Part shown: positions 1 through 8,497 of the stretch, piece by piece
Position numbering within the stretch: the first letter of the stretch is position 1
Layout of the letters: each line of letters opens with the position of its first letter
Assembly (NCBI RefSeq): GCF_021390335.1
Contig: NZ_JAJUXK010000003.1
Location: forward strand, 186,001 to 250,000
Source: Dyadobacter sp. CY343
GTDB lineage: Bacteria; Bacteroidota; Bacteroidia; Cytophagales; Spirosomataceae
Reading direction: 5' to 3'
Length of the DNA stretch: 64,000 nucleotides
The notes under the pieces: generated by a model
The model's input: only the letters and a program-made list of their open reading frames with translations
The model's database searches: none
What the model was told of the DNA's origin: nothing
Made by a program: the position numbers and the translations under genes

Positions 1-106
1 TGGAAGCAATTGCACCGGCCGTCAACGCTTGTGAAGCAACCAACATCAATATCGCCCGCCTCGTAGGGTCGGCAATCGCTTGAAAAACGTCTCGTCTTAA
101 ATTCAT
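1..106 (-). CDS. ArsR-family HTH regulator, 5' end only (runs off the window)
   Basis: Reading leftward from an ATG at 106-104 gives 35 codons of a winged-helix regulator; the rest lies outside the window. The fragment contains [13 protein letters not shown], the hallmark first helices of the ArsR type usually paired with an SRPBCC gene. The complete regulator at 55006-55332 shares this stretch almost residue for residue, so the two are paralogues. Its promoter (125-156) has the same layout as that of the second copy, with one palindrome in the spacer and one at the -7 box, which suggests autorepression. By analogy an SRPBCC-domain gene would be expected just beyond the left edge. The family call is firm; the ligand is unknown. 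Confidence 0.85.
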   Translation of the reverse strand, partial: MNLRRDVFQAIADPTRRAILMLVASQALTAGAIAS

Positions 107-109
107 TAT

Positions 110-156
110 GTAGCTATTTGGCTACGAATATATGTGTAGTCATTTGACTTCGCAAA
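110..156 (-). promoter_or_regulatory. Promoter with two palindromic operators for the left-edge ArsR gene
   Basis: On the minus strand a -33 TTTG (156-153) is followed after exactly 20 nt by TATATTCG (132-125), one base off the Bacteroidota -7 consensus TAnnTTTG. AGTCA-tt-TGACT (138-149) lies in the spacer and GTAGC-6-GCTAC (110-125) touches the -7 box. This matches the arrangement at 54937-54988. Repressor binding is inferred. Confidence 0.6.
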
Positions 157-186
157 TTTTTTTGGTAGTTTTTTGAGGGCGATGTG

Positions 187-724
187 CATTTACCCTAAAT
201 CCCTGAAGGGACTTCTGCGTTTTTCCTGGCTGGTGCCGCTACCGCAATTAGCCCCCTCCCAGGGGGTTGGGGGTAGCGTTTTTCATTTACCCTAAATCCC
301 TGAAGGGACTTTTGCGTTTCTCCTTGCAAGTAGCAAGATTAGCCCCCTCCCAGGGGGTTGGGGGTAGCGTTTTTCATTTACCCTAAATCCCTGAAGGGAC
401 TTTTGCGTTTCTCCTTGCAAGTAACAGGATTAGCCCCCTCCCAGGGGGTTGGGGGTAGCGTTTTTCATTTACCCTAAATCCCTGAAGGGACTTTGCGTTT
501 TTCCTAGCAGGAACAATGAGTAGCCCCCTCCCAGGGGGTTGGGGGTAGCATTTGCCCTAAATCCCTAAAGGGACTTTCTCGTTTTTCCTTGCAAGTAGCA
601 AGATTAGCCCCCTCCCAGGGGGTTGGGGGTAACTTCTTTCATTTACCCTAAATCCCTAAAGGGACTTTTGCGTTTCTCCTAGTAAGAACAACGATTAGCC
701 CCCTCCCAGGGGGTTGGGGGTAAC
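187..724. repeat. Six tandem copies of a ~91-bp double-hairpin repeat
   Basis: Units start near 187, 284, 375, 466, 549 and 640 (97, 91, 91, 83, 91 and ~85 bp). Each holds two conserved blocks. Block one is CCCTAAATCCCTGAAGGGAC, whose TCCCT/AGGGA arms form a hairpin. Block two is GCCCCCTCCCAGGGGGTTGG, with CCCCCT/AGGGGG arms. The ~30 bp between them varies (for example TTGCAAGTAGCAAGATT against CTAGCAGGAACAATGAG). Similar blocks are dispersed in Cytophagales genomes (general knowledge). The last unit overlaps the 3' end of the gene at 695-1954 and supplies its final codons and stop. Confidence 0.95.
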
Positions 725-1954
725 ATCCCTCACTACCTCAGCCAGCAACCATACCAGCAAAAAATTCCGGAAATTCAATATGACGATCATGAGCAACTTC
801 ATTTCAATCAGACCGTAATATTGACCGGGGAAAATGATGACGGTTAGCATTAACGCGAATGCGAAAAGCAGGTAGCTTTTCTTATTACAGAAAGGAATCA
901 GTGGCAACAGCGAGACAAGATATTGGGGAGAGAATACTTTATTTAACAGGATGAAAAGTAGCGTCTGTAATAGAAGTGCCTGGATTAATGTCTTGATTTT
1001 TACGTGTCCGCTACGTTTCGTTTCCCGCAGAAAAACCCAGATAATAAAGCAAAGCATTGCTATAAATGCAACCGGCGTTAGAAACTTTACAATTTGCAAA
1101 GCATAATCTGACCAGGCGCTTTCTAAATGGAAGGCGCCGTAATTATGGATGATTTGAATATCCAGAATTCCGGCTTTCTGAAATAGTAATAAAATACCAC
1201 CAGCTACACTTTCCAGATGAATACCTCTCAGTAAATGGTTGCTCAGAAAATCATCAATCGCATTATTGCCTATCCAAAAGAATGTAATTACAATGAGCAG
1301 GAGAATAAAAGTAAATCCGGCTGCATGAATGAATAGTTTTTTGAATTGCCGGTTAAATAAATAATATAGGCCCAGGACAGGAATCATCACCAATGCGTAC
1401 AATTTCGTGGCGATGGAAATCATCATAGCTGAGGCAGAGATAAAAGGATTTCCAGCTAAATAATAAAGTGTTAGTGCAGTTAAAAAAGAAGGAAACGGAT
1501 CAAAACGGAAGAGGAAAATCGGCAGTGATAGCAGCAATACGCCCAGGTATCTGTACGCAATGATTTTATGATTATTCTTTTCTATTTCAGCGACCAAATA
1601 TCCGGCTGCAAGTCCGAGTGTTATATTCTGTGCGGCGAACCAAAAAATATAGCCATTTAACGTGCCGGTGAAAATGCGGTTCAGGAATTCTGGAATAATG
1701 ACCGGAATTAATGCCAGGATTGGATATTCAATTTGAAAATCCCGGTAAGGAACCTGCCCGTCGAGTATCTTGGAAGCGGCACCATAATACAATGTTAGAT
1801 CCGTAAAATGGCTTCCGTGCCTGGCATACAAATAATGCATTTCGAGCGCCAGATATACCAGGACAAAAAATGCAAGGAGATATTCAAGCGGCGAAAATTT
1901 TGCATTCTTGAAACGTCTTAGCCAGTTGCCCGAAGGATTATCAATGTTTGCCAT
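695..1954 (-). CDS. GT87/DUF2029-like polyprenol-phosphate-sugar glycosyltransferase, membrane protein
   Basis: A 419-residue protein with about ten hydrophobic segments and a short cytoplasmic N-terminus. After the first membrane segment it carries the DLTLYYGAASKILDGQVPYRDF region followed by IEYP, the D...YRDF..EYP signature of GT87/DUF2029 mannosyltransferase-like enzymes (GT-C fold). These use polyprenyl-phosphate sugars on the outer face of the inner membrane; substrate unknown. The last residues (TPNPLGGG) and the stop codon are encoded by the repeat unit at 640-724, so the native C-terminus has probably been replaced or extended by repeat sequence. It stands alone, with 181 bp to the divergent gene at 2136. 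Confidence 0.7.
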   Translation of the reverse strand: MANIDNPSGNWLRRFKNAKFSPLEYLLAFFVLVYLALEMHYLYARHGSHFTDLTLYYGAASKILDGQVPYRDFQIEYPILALIPVIIPEFLNRIFTGTLNGYIFWFAAQNITLGLAAGYLVAEIEKNNHKIIAYRYLGVLLLSLPIFLFRFDPFPSFLTALTLYYLAGNPFISASAMMISIATKLYALVMIPVLGLYYLFNRQFKKLFIHAAGFTFILLLIVITFFWIGNNAIDDFLSNHLLRGIHLESVAGGILLLFQKAGILDIQIIHNYGAFHLESAWSDYALQIVKFLTPVAFIAMLCFIIWVFLRETKRSGHVKIKTLIQALLLQTLLFILLNKVFSPQYLVSLLPLIPFCNKKSYLLFAFALMLTVIIFPGQYYGLIEMKLLMIVILNFRNFLLVWLLAEVVRDVTPNPLGGG

Positions 1955-2135
1955 GCTTTCGAAATTGCGCTAAATATAGCGACAGACCTATTTCAAACTT
2001 GTTATTGATTAGCGTTTTTTTGCTATCTATTTAAAATTAATGCAGTGCGCAAAGTAGGAGCACGCAGCATATTGGTTTAAATAAGTGTCTATTCGTCAGA
2101 CGTTCCCTGGTTATTTACTACAAACATTCCATCCC

Positions 2136-2777
2136 ATGAAAAAACACTTTTCCTTTGCATGTATTATGTTTTTTGCGATGCTCGTATTTGGCTGTGCCGA
2201 GCGGGAAGTTGGCACTCAAAATACGAAGCTGAATAAAGAAGAAGTTTATAACCTGATGTTACTCCGGACCCCTTTTTATGTGTCAGCGGCAACGAGGGAA
2301 AGTAGTAGCGGAACGGAGGATCTGATGCTGGATACGTTGTCCAGGATTTACCAAAATAATGTATTCTTCGTTTTTTATGAAGATTATGTCAACTTTTATG
2401 CCGGTACGCCTACTGAGAATGACACAATTCCTGCCACAGCGCGCGCATTTACATTAAACTCCCGGATCTCACTTCCTACCAATATTACCCACAAATGGGA
2501 TGATGAAAAGGGAACGGTATCCCTGAAATTCTCGGGTGTTTCCAGCTATTTTCCAATGCTGCGCGACAATCAAACCGCCTATCTCGACACAGAGAGCTTT
2601 AACCTCACTGAATCCTATAATCCAGCTTCCGGCGGTGTGCCTCCTAGCATGAAATTCATTTCCAAAGAAAATGATCCGAAGCTGGGCGAGGTTACCTATA
2701 CTTTCACACTAAAACCGATGTGGATGTATTACAAAGACCCTAGTCAGCAGGTTTTTGCAAACTACGTTGTTTATTGA
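2136..2777 (+). CDS. Secreted lipoprotein of unknown function
   Basis: An upstream in-frame start exists at 2085, but the ATG at 2136 gives a proper lipoprotein signal: MKKH, a hydrophobic stretch and a lipobox ending FGC (Cys about residue 20). The mature part of about 190 residues is rich in Tyr, Phe and Thr, predicts as beta-strand and has no repeat or catalytic motif I recognise. The absence of an acidic residue straight after the Cys leaves localisation open. It converges on the antiporter gene, whose stop is 22 bp downstream. Confidence 0.65.
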   Translation: MKKHFSFACIMFFAMLVFGCAEREVGTQNTKLNKEEVYNLMLLRTPFYVSAATRESSSGTEDLMLDTLSRIYQNNVFFVFYEDYVNFYAGTPTENDTIPATARAFTLNSRISLPTNITHKWDDEKGTVSLKFSGVSSYFPMLRDNQTAYLDTESFNLTESYNPASGGVPPSMKFISKENDPKLGEVTYTFTLKPMWMYYKDPSQQVFANYVVY

Positions 2778-2799
2778 TCCGGGATTAGGCGGAGAAAGC

Positions 2800-4974
2800 T
2801 TATTTATCAGCCAGCATTCGCCGGAGGTATTTCGCTGCTTTGCCCAGGGAGCCTAATTTTTCTGACAAAGTATCGATCAGCGCGCTGTCTGCCTGCTCGA
2901 TATCATTCATATTAATGCCCGATTCAAGCTGTTTCGGATAGATCAGGATCAGGCTTTGCTGGTCAAATCTGGTAGAAAGGTAATACGGTAACTTTTCGAG
3001 CTGAGAAAGGTATGACGGAGAGCCTTTTCGTGCTGAAATAATAACAAAAAGATCGTCGATCCTGAGTTCTCGGGAGAAGATCAGGAAATCGTCCCAATCT
3101 GTAAAAACAGTGAAATGTGCCTCGATAGCGCCACTTTTTCGCGCAATAGCACTTCTGGTAAATTTGATCGTTTGTGGGGAGGCGTAGAAATGAATGGGCA
3201 TGGAACTCATCCTGGACAACGCTACCAATTTGCCCAGCCAATGTAAAAAGCCGGGCTCGTTGCTGGCCGCAGGCGGTATCGCCACGACGATCCGGTTGAG
3301 CGTATTGAAAGGCTGCGCCGGTTTGTAAATATAAATGGTTTCAAATACCCGTTTCACGATGTTCTCGATCTTCGGACCCAGGAACGTTTTGTGGTCGGTT
3401 TCCTGATGCAGCCCGATTACAACATCGGTAATGTGCTGTTCCTTAATAGTATATGTAATTCCATTGCTGATATTCGTGTCATAGCGCGTCAAAGGCACCA
3501 GCAGATTTTCGGAAGAGCTGGCGTGGGCGACGGCTTTGTTCAGGATCTTTTTACCGTGAGAGGCGGAGTCGTTTTTCTGGTCCTCGTCCGTCACAATATG
3601 CAGTCCGTAGAGTGGCACCGCGCTGTGTTTGGGTTTCAGCATGATCCCGAAATCGATCATATCCGCGATCATATCGGGGTAGGAGAGGGATACCAATATC
3701 TTCTCGTCGCTTAATGCGTCGGTGTCTGCCGACGCTTCCTCCTCCTGGGCCAGCGCCAGTTTTTTCGAAGCCTTTTCAACCACAAACGAACTTACCCCGC
3801 AGCTGACCAGGATCAGGACGATCGTTCCGTTCAGCACGTCTTCATTCAGCAGGCGGATCGGCTCGCCAAGAGCAGTTTCTCCAACAATGATATTATACCC
3901 AACCAGGATAATCGCCAGGGTTGCGGCTGCATGAGATGAACTCAGCCCAAATATCATTAACCCTTCGTCGGAAGAGAGTTTGAATACTTTTTGGGTGATC
4001 CAGGCTGCCAAGTACTTACTTGCGAGCGCGATCAACAGGATTATACCCGCTACTTTCAATGCACCCCAGCCTTTTACCAACACACTGACATCCACCAACA
4101 TACCCACGCTGATCAGGAAGAAAGGAATAAAAAGTGCATTGCCGACAAAGTCGATCCGATTGTTCAATGCGGAGGAATGCGGGACAAATCTATTCAGCAC
4201 CAAACCTGAGAAAAAGGCGCCGATGATCGCTTCAACTCCTGCCAGCTCAGCGAGAAAGGAGGCGAGAAAAACCATCGCCAGCACGAAAATGTATTGGGAT
4301 ATACTGTCGTCAAAACGCCTGAAGAACCACCGGCAGATAACTGGGAACAGGAGCAAGACAACTAAAAGAAAAACGACAAATGAAAATCCAAGCCTAAACC
4401 AGAATGCCGGCGAAACGTCCCCTTTCGACATACCGGCAACACCGGCGAGAATAAGGAGTGCGAGAATATCGGTGATCATCGTGCCGCCGACAGTCATATT
4501 GATCGCCCGGTTGCGGGTTACGCCGTATTTACTGGCAATCGGGTAGGAGACCAGCGTGTGCGTAGAGAACATACTGGCCAGCAAAAGGGACGAAAGAAAT
4601 CCGTAGCCCAGTATATAGTAACTCGCCAGCGTGCCGGAAACGAGCGGTAGTACAAAGGTTAACAGTCCGAAAACGGCGATCTTGTTCTTGTTTTTCCTGA
4701 ATTCGGCCAGGTCAATTTCCAGTCCGGCGAGGAACATAATATATAACAGCCCGACGGTACCAAAGAGCACGATACTGCTGTCCCGGCTCAGCACATTCAG
4801 TCCGTAAGGCCCCACGATCACCCCGGAAATAATCAGCCCGATAATGTGCGGAACCTTAATCCGGTTAAAAAGGATCGGTGCAAAGAGGATTATAAAGAGC
4901 ACCACCGAAAAGATGATGACCGGATTTTTAAGGGGTAGTGAGAGATCGAGTAGCAGTAAAGAAATCATACGCAC
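2800..4974 (-). CDS. Kef/CPA2-type cation:proton antiporter with C-terminal stress-protein-like domain
   Basis: A 724-residue protein. Residues ~15-400 hold 11-13 membrane segments of the Na+/H+ exchanger (CPA2) fold, with the typical early segment PHIIGLIISGVIVGPYGL and GLYIMFLAGLEIDL-like helix. The remaining ~320 residues are soluble and resemble two universal-stress-protein-like halves (an IAIPPAASN-type loop near residue 570), as in other CPA2 proteins of Bacteroidota where this tail is thought to regulate transport. There is no TrkA-N domain. The ion (K+ or Na+) cannot be told from sequence. The start codon is 10 bp after the stop of the lipoprotein gene at 4985-5542, so the two are probably co-transcribed. 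Confidence 0.85.
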   Translation of the reverse strand: MRMISLLLLDLSLPLKNPVIIFSVVLFIILFAPILFNRIKVPHIIGLIISGVIVGPYGLNVLSRDSSIVLFGTVGLLYIMFLAGLEIDLAEFRKNKNKIAVFGLLTFVLPLVSGTLASYYILGYGFLSSLLLASMFSTHTLVSYPIASKYGVTRNRAINMTVGGTMITDILALLILAGVAGMSKGDVSPAFWFRLGFSFVVFLLVVLLLFPVICRWFFRRFDDSISQYIFVLAMVFLASFLAELAGVEAIIGAFFSGLVLNRFVPHSSALNNRIDFVGNALFIPFFLISVGMLVDVSVLVKGWGALKVAGIILLIALASKYLAAWITQKVFKLSSDEGLMIFGLSSSHAAATLAIILVGYNIIVGETALGEPIRLLNEDVLNGTIVLILVSCGVSSFVVEKASKKLALAQEEEASADTDALSDEKILVSLSYPDMIADMIDFGIMLKPKHSAVPLYGLHIVTDEDQKNDSASHGKKILNKAVAHASSSENLLVPLTRYDTNISNGITYTIKEQHITDVVIGLHQETDHKTFLGPKIENIVKRVFETIYIYKPAQPFNTLNRIVVAIPPAASNEPGFLHWLGKLVALSRMSSMPIHFYASPQTIKFTRSAIARKSGAIEAHFTVFTDWDDFLIFSRELRIDDLFVIISARKGSPSYLSQLEKLPYYLSTRFDQQSLILIYPKQLESGINMNDIEQADSALIDTLSEKLGSLGKAAKYLRRMLADK

Positions 4975-4984
4975 ATGTTTAGAT

Positions 4985-5542
4985 TCATTTCTGCCTTTCA
5001 GCAGTCAGGGAATAGCGGATCTTGCAATCGGTGCGATCCACCTCGCGGGTCCCTTCCAGCTTTTTGTCTTTTAATTCCAGCCGCAATCGCATCACCGATT
5101 CCGAGCCTGGCTGACCATTTGAAGCTTCCAGCCTCATTTGGGAGAAAGAACCGTTGTAGATGCGGGAGAGTTCGCTGCCGGTGAAAGCATTTACGACCAA
5201 TGCATTGTTTTGGTAAGAAATTTCCCAGGTTTCCGTCTTGGAATCGCCTATGGCCGAGCCACTGCAACTGGTTTCGGTGCATCGCATTTTCACGACCCAC
5301 TTGCCCGTAATCGCTTGTGCCTGGAGAGAATCCATAGTCACCGTGGAATCTTGCTGCTGCTTTTTCTTTTTTTCCAACAGTTCTTTTTCGAGCAACGTCA
5401 GCTGCTGTTGCCACTCCATCAGTTTTTGTTCTGTTCTGGTGATCTGCGCTTCCCGCTGTGCTAACTTTTGCTCCTTTTCTTTGTAACCGCAACCTTGCGT
5501 GAAAGCGGCAAATACCAGAAAAAATAGGGTCCATCTTTTCAT
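4985..5542 (-). CDS. Coiled-coil lipoprotein
   Basis: 185 residues: MKRW, a hydrophobic signal and a lipobox-like TQGC with Cys at ~18. A Lys/Glu/Gln-rich coiled coil of about 50 residues follows (EKEQKLAQREAQITRTEQ onward, ending in a poly-Lys/Gln run). The C-terminal ~110 residues carry GKWVVKMRCTETSCSGS, a lipocalin-like beta segment with a close Cys pair. I cannot name the family. It is the first gene of a two-gene unit with the antiporter, so it may be its periplasmic partner (inference). Confidence 0.65.
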   Translation of the reverse strand: MKRWTLFFLVFAAFTQGCGYKEKEQKLAQREAQITRTEQKLMEWQQQLTLLEKELLEKKKKQQQDSTVTMDSLQAQAITGKWVVKMRCTETSCSGSAIGDSKTETWEISYQNNALVVNAFTGSELSRIYNGSFSQMRLEASNGQPGSESVMRLRLELKDKKLEGTREVDRTDCKIRYSLTAERQK

Positions 5543-5601
5543 CTGCGTCCGGATTTTAATTGCATAAGGTAATCGAATAAAGCCGAAATGTCCGGGTTAA
5601 A

Positions 5602-5638
5602 CAAAAAACATCTGGTGTCCAAAAGCGGAACCAGATGT
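5602..5638 (-). terminator. Intrinsic terminator after the DedA gene
   Basis: Arms ACATCTGGT (5608-5616) and ACCAGATGT (5630-5638) form a perfect 9-bp stem. On the minus strand it is followed by TTTTTTGTTT. It lies about 30 bp past the stop of the DedA gene. Confidence 0.85.
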
Positions 5639-5666
5639 CGGGTAAGGGTTTATAAGAAAAATCTGT

Positions 5667-6320
5667 TTATGCTGGGCTAAGATTTTTTCTGAAAAATTGC
5701 CAGATGATCGGCAATACAGACAGGAGGATAATGCCCATGATGACTTTCTCGAAATTGTCCCGCACAAGCGGAATGCTGCCCAAAAAGTAACCTGCTACCG
5801 TAAGTCCGATCACCCAAAGCAATCCGCCGACCACGTTGTACTTGAAGAAAACGCGATAGTCCATCACAGCTATTCCTGCTACAAATGGGGCCAGGGTACG
5901 TACAATTGGCACGAAGCGTGCGATCACGATCGTCGACGGACCGTATTTTTCGTAAAAGCTATGCGTATGAGCAACGTGCTCCGGCTTGATCACCGGCCTG
6001 CCAAACAGCTTCGTCCGGAGCGCCTGCGCACCGAAACGTTTTCCCAACAGGTAATTACAGGTATCGCCCAGAATTGCAGCAACCAACAACAGGCCGATGA
6101 TCAGCCAGATATTGAGCGACTCCGAGTACTTCGCGGCCATCATACCAGCTGCGAAAAGCAGCGAATCACCTGGAAGGAAGGGCATTACCACTACACCCGT
6201 TTCAATAAAAATGATGAGAAACAGGACCAGGTACGTTAACGCGCCGTAATCTTCAATGATCCGGCCGAGATGCTGGTCCAGGTGCAGGAAAATGTCCGCT
6301 ATTTGATTTAGTAATTCCAT
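5667..6320 (-). CDS. DedA/SNARE-associated family membrane protein
   Basis: I take the ATG at 6320 (MELLNQ), giving 217 residues; an upstream start at 6389 would overlap the small ORF at 6329-6454. Family motifs are clear: FIETGVVVMPFLPGDSLLF near residues 40-58 and, around residue 120, FARFVPIVRTLAPFVAG (the R..P..R...P.. signature). DedA proteins are polytopic inner-membrane proteins thought to move polyprenyl-phosphate or phospholipid headgroups and to support membrane potential. It is preceded after 8 bp by a 41-codon membrane ORF and followed by a strong terminator. Confidence 0.92.
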   Translation of the reverse strand: MELLNQIADIFLHLDQHLGRIIEDYGALTYLVLFLIIFIETGVVVMPFLPGDSLLFAAGMMAAKYSESLNIWLIIGLLLVAAILGDTCNYLLGKRFGAQALRTKLFGRPVIKPEHVAHTHSFYEKYGPSTIVIARFVPIVRTLAPFVAGIAVMDYRVFFKYNVVGGLLWVIGLTVAGYFLGSIPLVRDNFEKVIMGIILLSVLPIIWQFFRKNLSPA

Positions 6321-6328
6321 TTGGTTAA

Positions 6329-6454
6329 TTATAAGGCAATTGTCAATACGCAGAATACAATGTAAACTGAAATCAGCGCCAGGGCACAAAGCATCACGAA
6401 GAGCAAGTTATTCCGGCGTCTATCCTTGTCACTTTCTGTTACCACGGTTTCCAT
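6329..6454 (-). CDS. 41-residue single-pass membrane microprotein upstream of DedA
   Basis: ATG at 6454-6452, stop at 6331-6329. The peptide starts METVVTESDKDRRRNN, a charged head, followed by one hydrophobic helix of ~24 residues (LLFVMLCALALISVYIVFCV) and a three- to five-residue tail. The positively charged cluster before the helix predicts an N-in orientation. The stop lies 8 bp before the DedA start, so the two are likely translated from one message. No family recognised; support rests on composition and position. Confidence 0.6.
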   Translation of the reverse strand: METVVTESDKDRRRNNLLFVMLCALALISVYIVFCVLTIAL

Positions 6455-6495
6455 TGGTTTGTAGTTTAGTTTAATACACTCTGAGGCTCCCGGCC

Positions 6496-6897
6496 TCACC
6501 CGGCACTCTGTATCACATCCAGTACTTTAAACCTTTTCAGCCCGGCGGGCATTTTCCACTCCACAGTTTCTCCCTCACAAAGCCCGATCAGCGCAGCGCC
6601 CATAGGTGTCAGCACAGAGATTTTATTTTGCCGGATATCCGCATAAGCCGGCATGACGATGGAGAATTCCATCACCTTGTTCGTCACCAGTTCCTTCACA
6701 GTCACCTGCGAATTCAGTCGAATGCTTTTGGCGGGCAGCTCATCGTTTTCTACTACAATAGCCCGGTTGAGCTCGTAGGATAGGGACATTTCATTGACAT
6801 TGGTCCCCGAAAAATTTTCGGCGAACTGTTTCAGCATCCGGAAATCTTCTTCACAAAGTATGACGTGGTTTTTCTGGTTAGTATTCATGATTTTCAC
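6496..6897 (-). CDS. GreA/GreB C-terminal-domain protein (Rnk-like)
   Basis: 133 residues with a short N-terminal helical region and a C-terminal FKBP-like GreA/GreB domain (about 50-130) ending in SVLTPMGAALIGLCEGETVEW, the usual core of this fold. It lacks the long Gre coiled coil with acidic tip, so it resembles Rnk (regulator of nucleoside diphosphate kinase), which binds RNA polymerase without cleavage activity. The ATG at 6888 (MNTNQK) is an equally plausible start. Expressed alone or with the gene at 6971. Confidence 0.85.
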   Translation of the reverse strand: MKIMNTNQKNHVILCEEDFRMLKQFAENFSGTNVNEMSLSYELNRAIVVENDELPAKSIRLNSQVTVKELVTNKVMEFSIVMPAYADIRQNKISVLTPMGAALIGLCEGETVEWKMPAGLKRFKVLDVIQSAG

Positions 6898-6970
6898 TGT
6901 TTAAAAAACAAAAAATTCCCCGGCTCGCGTCCGGGCGGGCAGGGTAGGTAAACGAGAAGAGTTGTTAGAA

Positions 6971-7312
6971 TTAATGCATAGAACCTATTGCAGACCAGAC
7001 TTGCTGAACGAAGAGCCTTTCCTGACGTGACACACCCTCCTGTCCTTTTGCCACGCGGTTCAATATATTCAGGAACCGCCTCTTGGTCAGGTCATTAAGC
7101 GTAACAGACTGCCTCAACTGCTGACCTGGGGTTTGTCCGAGAATGATCATATTCTCCTGGATAAAATGCGCATATACCGGCAGATCCGACTGCTTACCAA
7201 TGCTATTATCCGCGTCTGCGTTAGAAATTTGCTTGTTCCTGAACACGTCGTCGACTTTGGACAATGCTTTAACAATCGTAGCCAAGCCCTTAGATATAGG
7301 TGTTGAATGCAT
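6971..7312 (-). CDS. Small hypothetical protein
   Basis: 113 residues, predicted mostly helical and soluble, no signal or membrane segment. It begins MHSTPISKGLATIVKALSKV and has a basic C-terminal helix region (TKRRFLNILNRVAKGQ). No family recognised. It lies 61 bp downstream of the DUF932-like gene in the same direction and may belong with it. Confidence 0.5.
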   Translation of the reverse strand: MHSTPISKGLATIVKALSKVDDVFRNKQISNADADNSIGKQSDLPVYAHFIQENMIILGQTPGQQLRQSVTLNDLTKRRFLNILNRVAKGQEGVSRQERLFVQQVWSAIGSMH

Positions 7313-7373
7313 CGGAAATCAGATTTATGTTGATGAATCTAGTCTGTGTCTTTTACTAACTAATATTTTGATT

Positions 7374-8351
7374 TTAAGCAAAATAGCTGGTAGCCAGCTG
7401 ATGAAAAACCTTCTCGTCCAGCTTGTAGCGGTCATTCAGCGTCAGGCTGCTGCGGGCGTTGAATAATGCGTAATTCACTGCATTATAGATGAGCCAGTAG
7501 GAAGTATCCGTGCCCAACATCCGTTCTTCGAGCCTCAACCTTTCATGCGCCTGCTTGGCCAGCTGCACGGGTATCGGCAATTTTTTGAACAAGTTTTCAT
7601 CCGTTCTGCCTACGGTTTTTTGTTGAAAATGTTCGTAAATGGTTGCTGTTAAAGTCGTTTCCGGCCTGATCTGTTTCGACAGCAAATCGTACAACTGCTT
7701 CTGAAAAAGCTCGGGCGTTTGCTTGGCATGATGCATTTTCCGGACTTCCTGATTCTTCTGCGCGTCTTTCGGCTGTGCATTCTTTGCATTCGCAGGCTTC
7801 TTCTTATCCTTTGTATGGGGTTTTAAAAGCCAATCCTGGTAGGCGGGCAGCTCGCCAAAAGAATCGGCCCAGCCCATCAGTCCATTTTTGCAAATGTCTC
7901 TGTATAAGCTGCTTGCGGGTGTCAGATCCTGATTGAACATCGCCGTAAAAGTCTGTCCCTGCACGCTGAACGGGGTTTTACCATTATAGCTGTTTGTCAA
8001 AATCAGACTCCTTTGCAATTTTTCCTTTCCTATTGAAAGTTCGCCGGGCAGAATGATATTTATACTGAACTCACCCGTTTTCGTATGCTTGATTTCGACA
8101 CTATACCTGTTACCAAAAAGCTTGTCGACCACTTCGCGGATCAGAATATTGGGAACGATCGTATAGTCGGCGCTCTGGATTCCGAATATCGTTTTCCGAC
8201 CACCCACCGGCTCACCTACAACCAGCTGCTGTCGGTCGGTAGCCATAATATCATATTCAGGCAACAGGTCTGAAAGCCACACCGGATTGACCGGGTAACA
8301 TATATCATCCCATTGATCTGAGAAGAGAGGCTGTGCGCTGATATAAGTCAT
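7374..8351 (-). CDS. DUF932-like (phage/plasmid-type) protein
   Basis: 325 residues, soluble. The N-terminal part (GEPVGGRKTIFGIQSADYTIVPN) and the C-terminal YWLIYNAVNYALFNARSSL helix resemble DUF932/TIGR03299 proteins, which are common on plasmids and phages and have no settled function. Between them (about 180-215) lies a low-complexity Lys/Ala/Gln linker. A perfect 12-bp palindrome (8374-8385) lies 23 bp upstream of the start. Family assignment is from recollection of motif spacing, so moderate. Confidence 0.5.
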   Translation of the reverse strand: MTYISAQPLFSDQWDDICYPVNPVWLSDLLPEYDIMATDRQQLVVGEPVGGRKTIFGIQSADYTIVPNILIREVVDKLFGNRYSVEIKHTKTGEFSINIILPGELSIGKEKLQRSLILTNSYNGKTPFSVQGQTFTAMFNQDLTPASSLYRDICKNGLMGWADSFGELPAYQDWLLKPHTKDKKKPANAKNAQPKDAQKNQEVRKMHHAKQTPELFQKQLYDLLSKQIRPETTLTATIYEHFQQKTVGRTDENLFKKLPIPVQLAKQAHERLRLEERMLGTDTSYWLIYNAVNYALFNARSSLTLNDRYKLDEKVFHQLATSYFA

Positions 8352-8373
8352 TTTCTACTTTTATTTTTACAGT

Positions 8374-8385
8374 TGTAAATTTACA
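8374..8385. promoter_or_regulatory. 12-bp perfect palindrome upstream of the DUF932-like gene
   Basis: TGTAAATTTACA lies in an AT-rich promoter region. A possible repressor site; no regulator is identifiable nearby. Confidence 0.3.
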
Positions 8386-8497
8386 GGTATAAAAATGAAT
8401 TTCAAAATTAAAAATGCTTTTCCCAAAAAAGCTCAATTTGTGAATCTATTTTAATATCTAAATAGCTGTAAAGTAACTGCTTAACGAAAATCTGCTG

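Noticed and set aside
187-724. CRISPR array or riboswitch cluster
   Set aside because: Period ~91 bp with two hairpin blocks and partly similar cores; no cas genes and no riboswitch motif recognised.
3980-4546. 188-residue plus-strand ORF inside the antiporter gene
   Set aside because: Shadow frame opposite a well-supported membrane protein; composition rich in Arg/Ser/Thr as expected for an antisense shadow.
6484-6498. GAGGC/GCCTC hairpin as terminator of the Gre-like gene
   Set aside because: Five-base stem overlapping the stop codon with no T-run.
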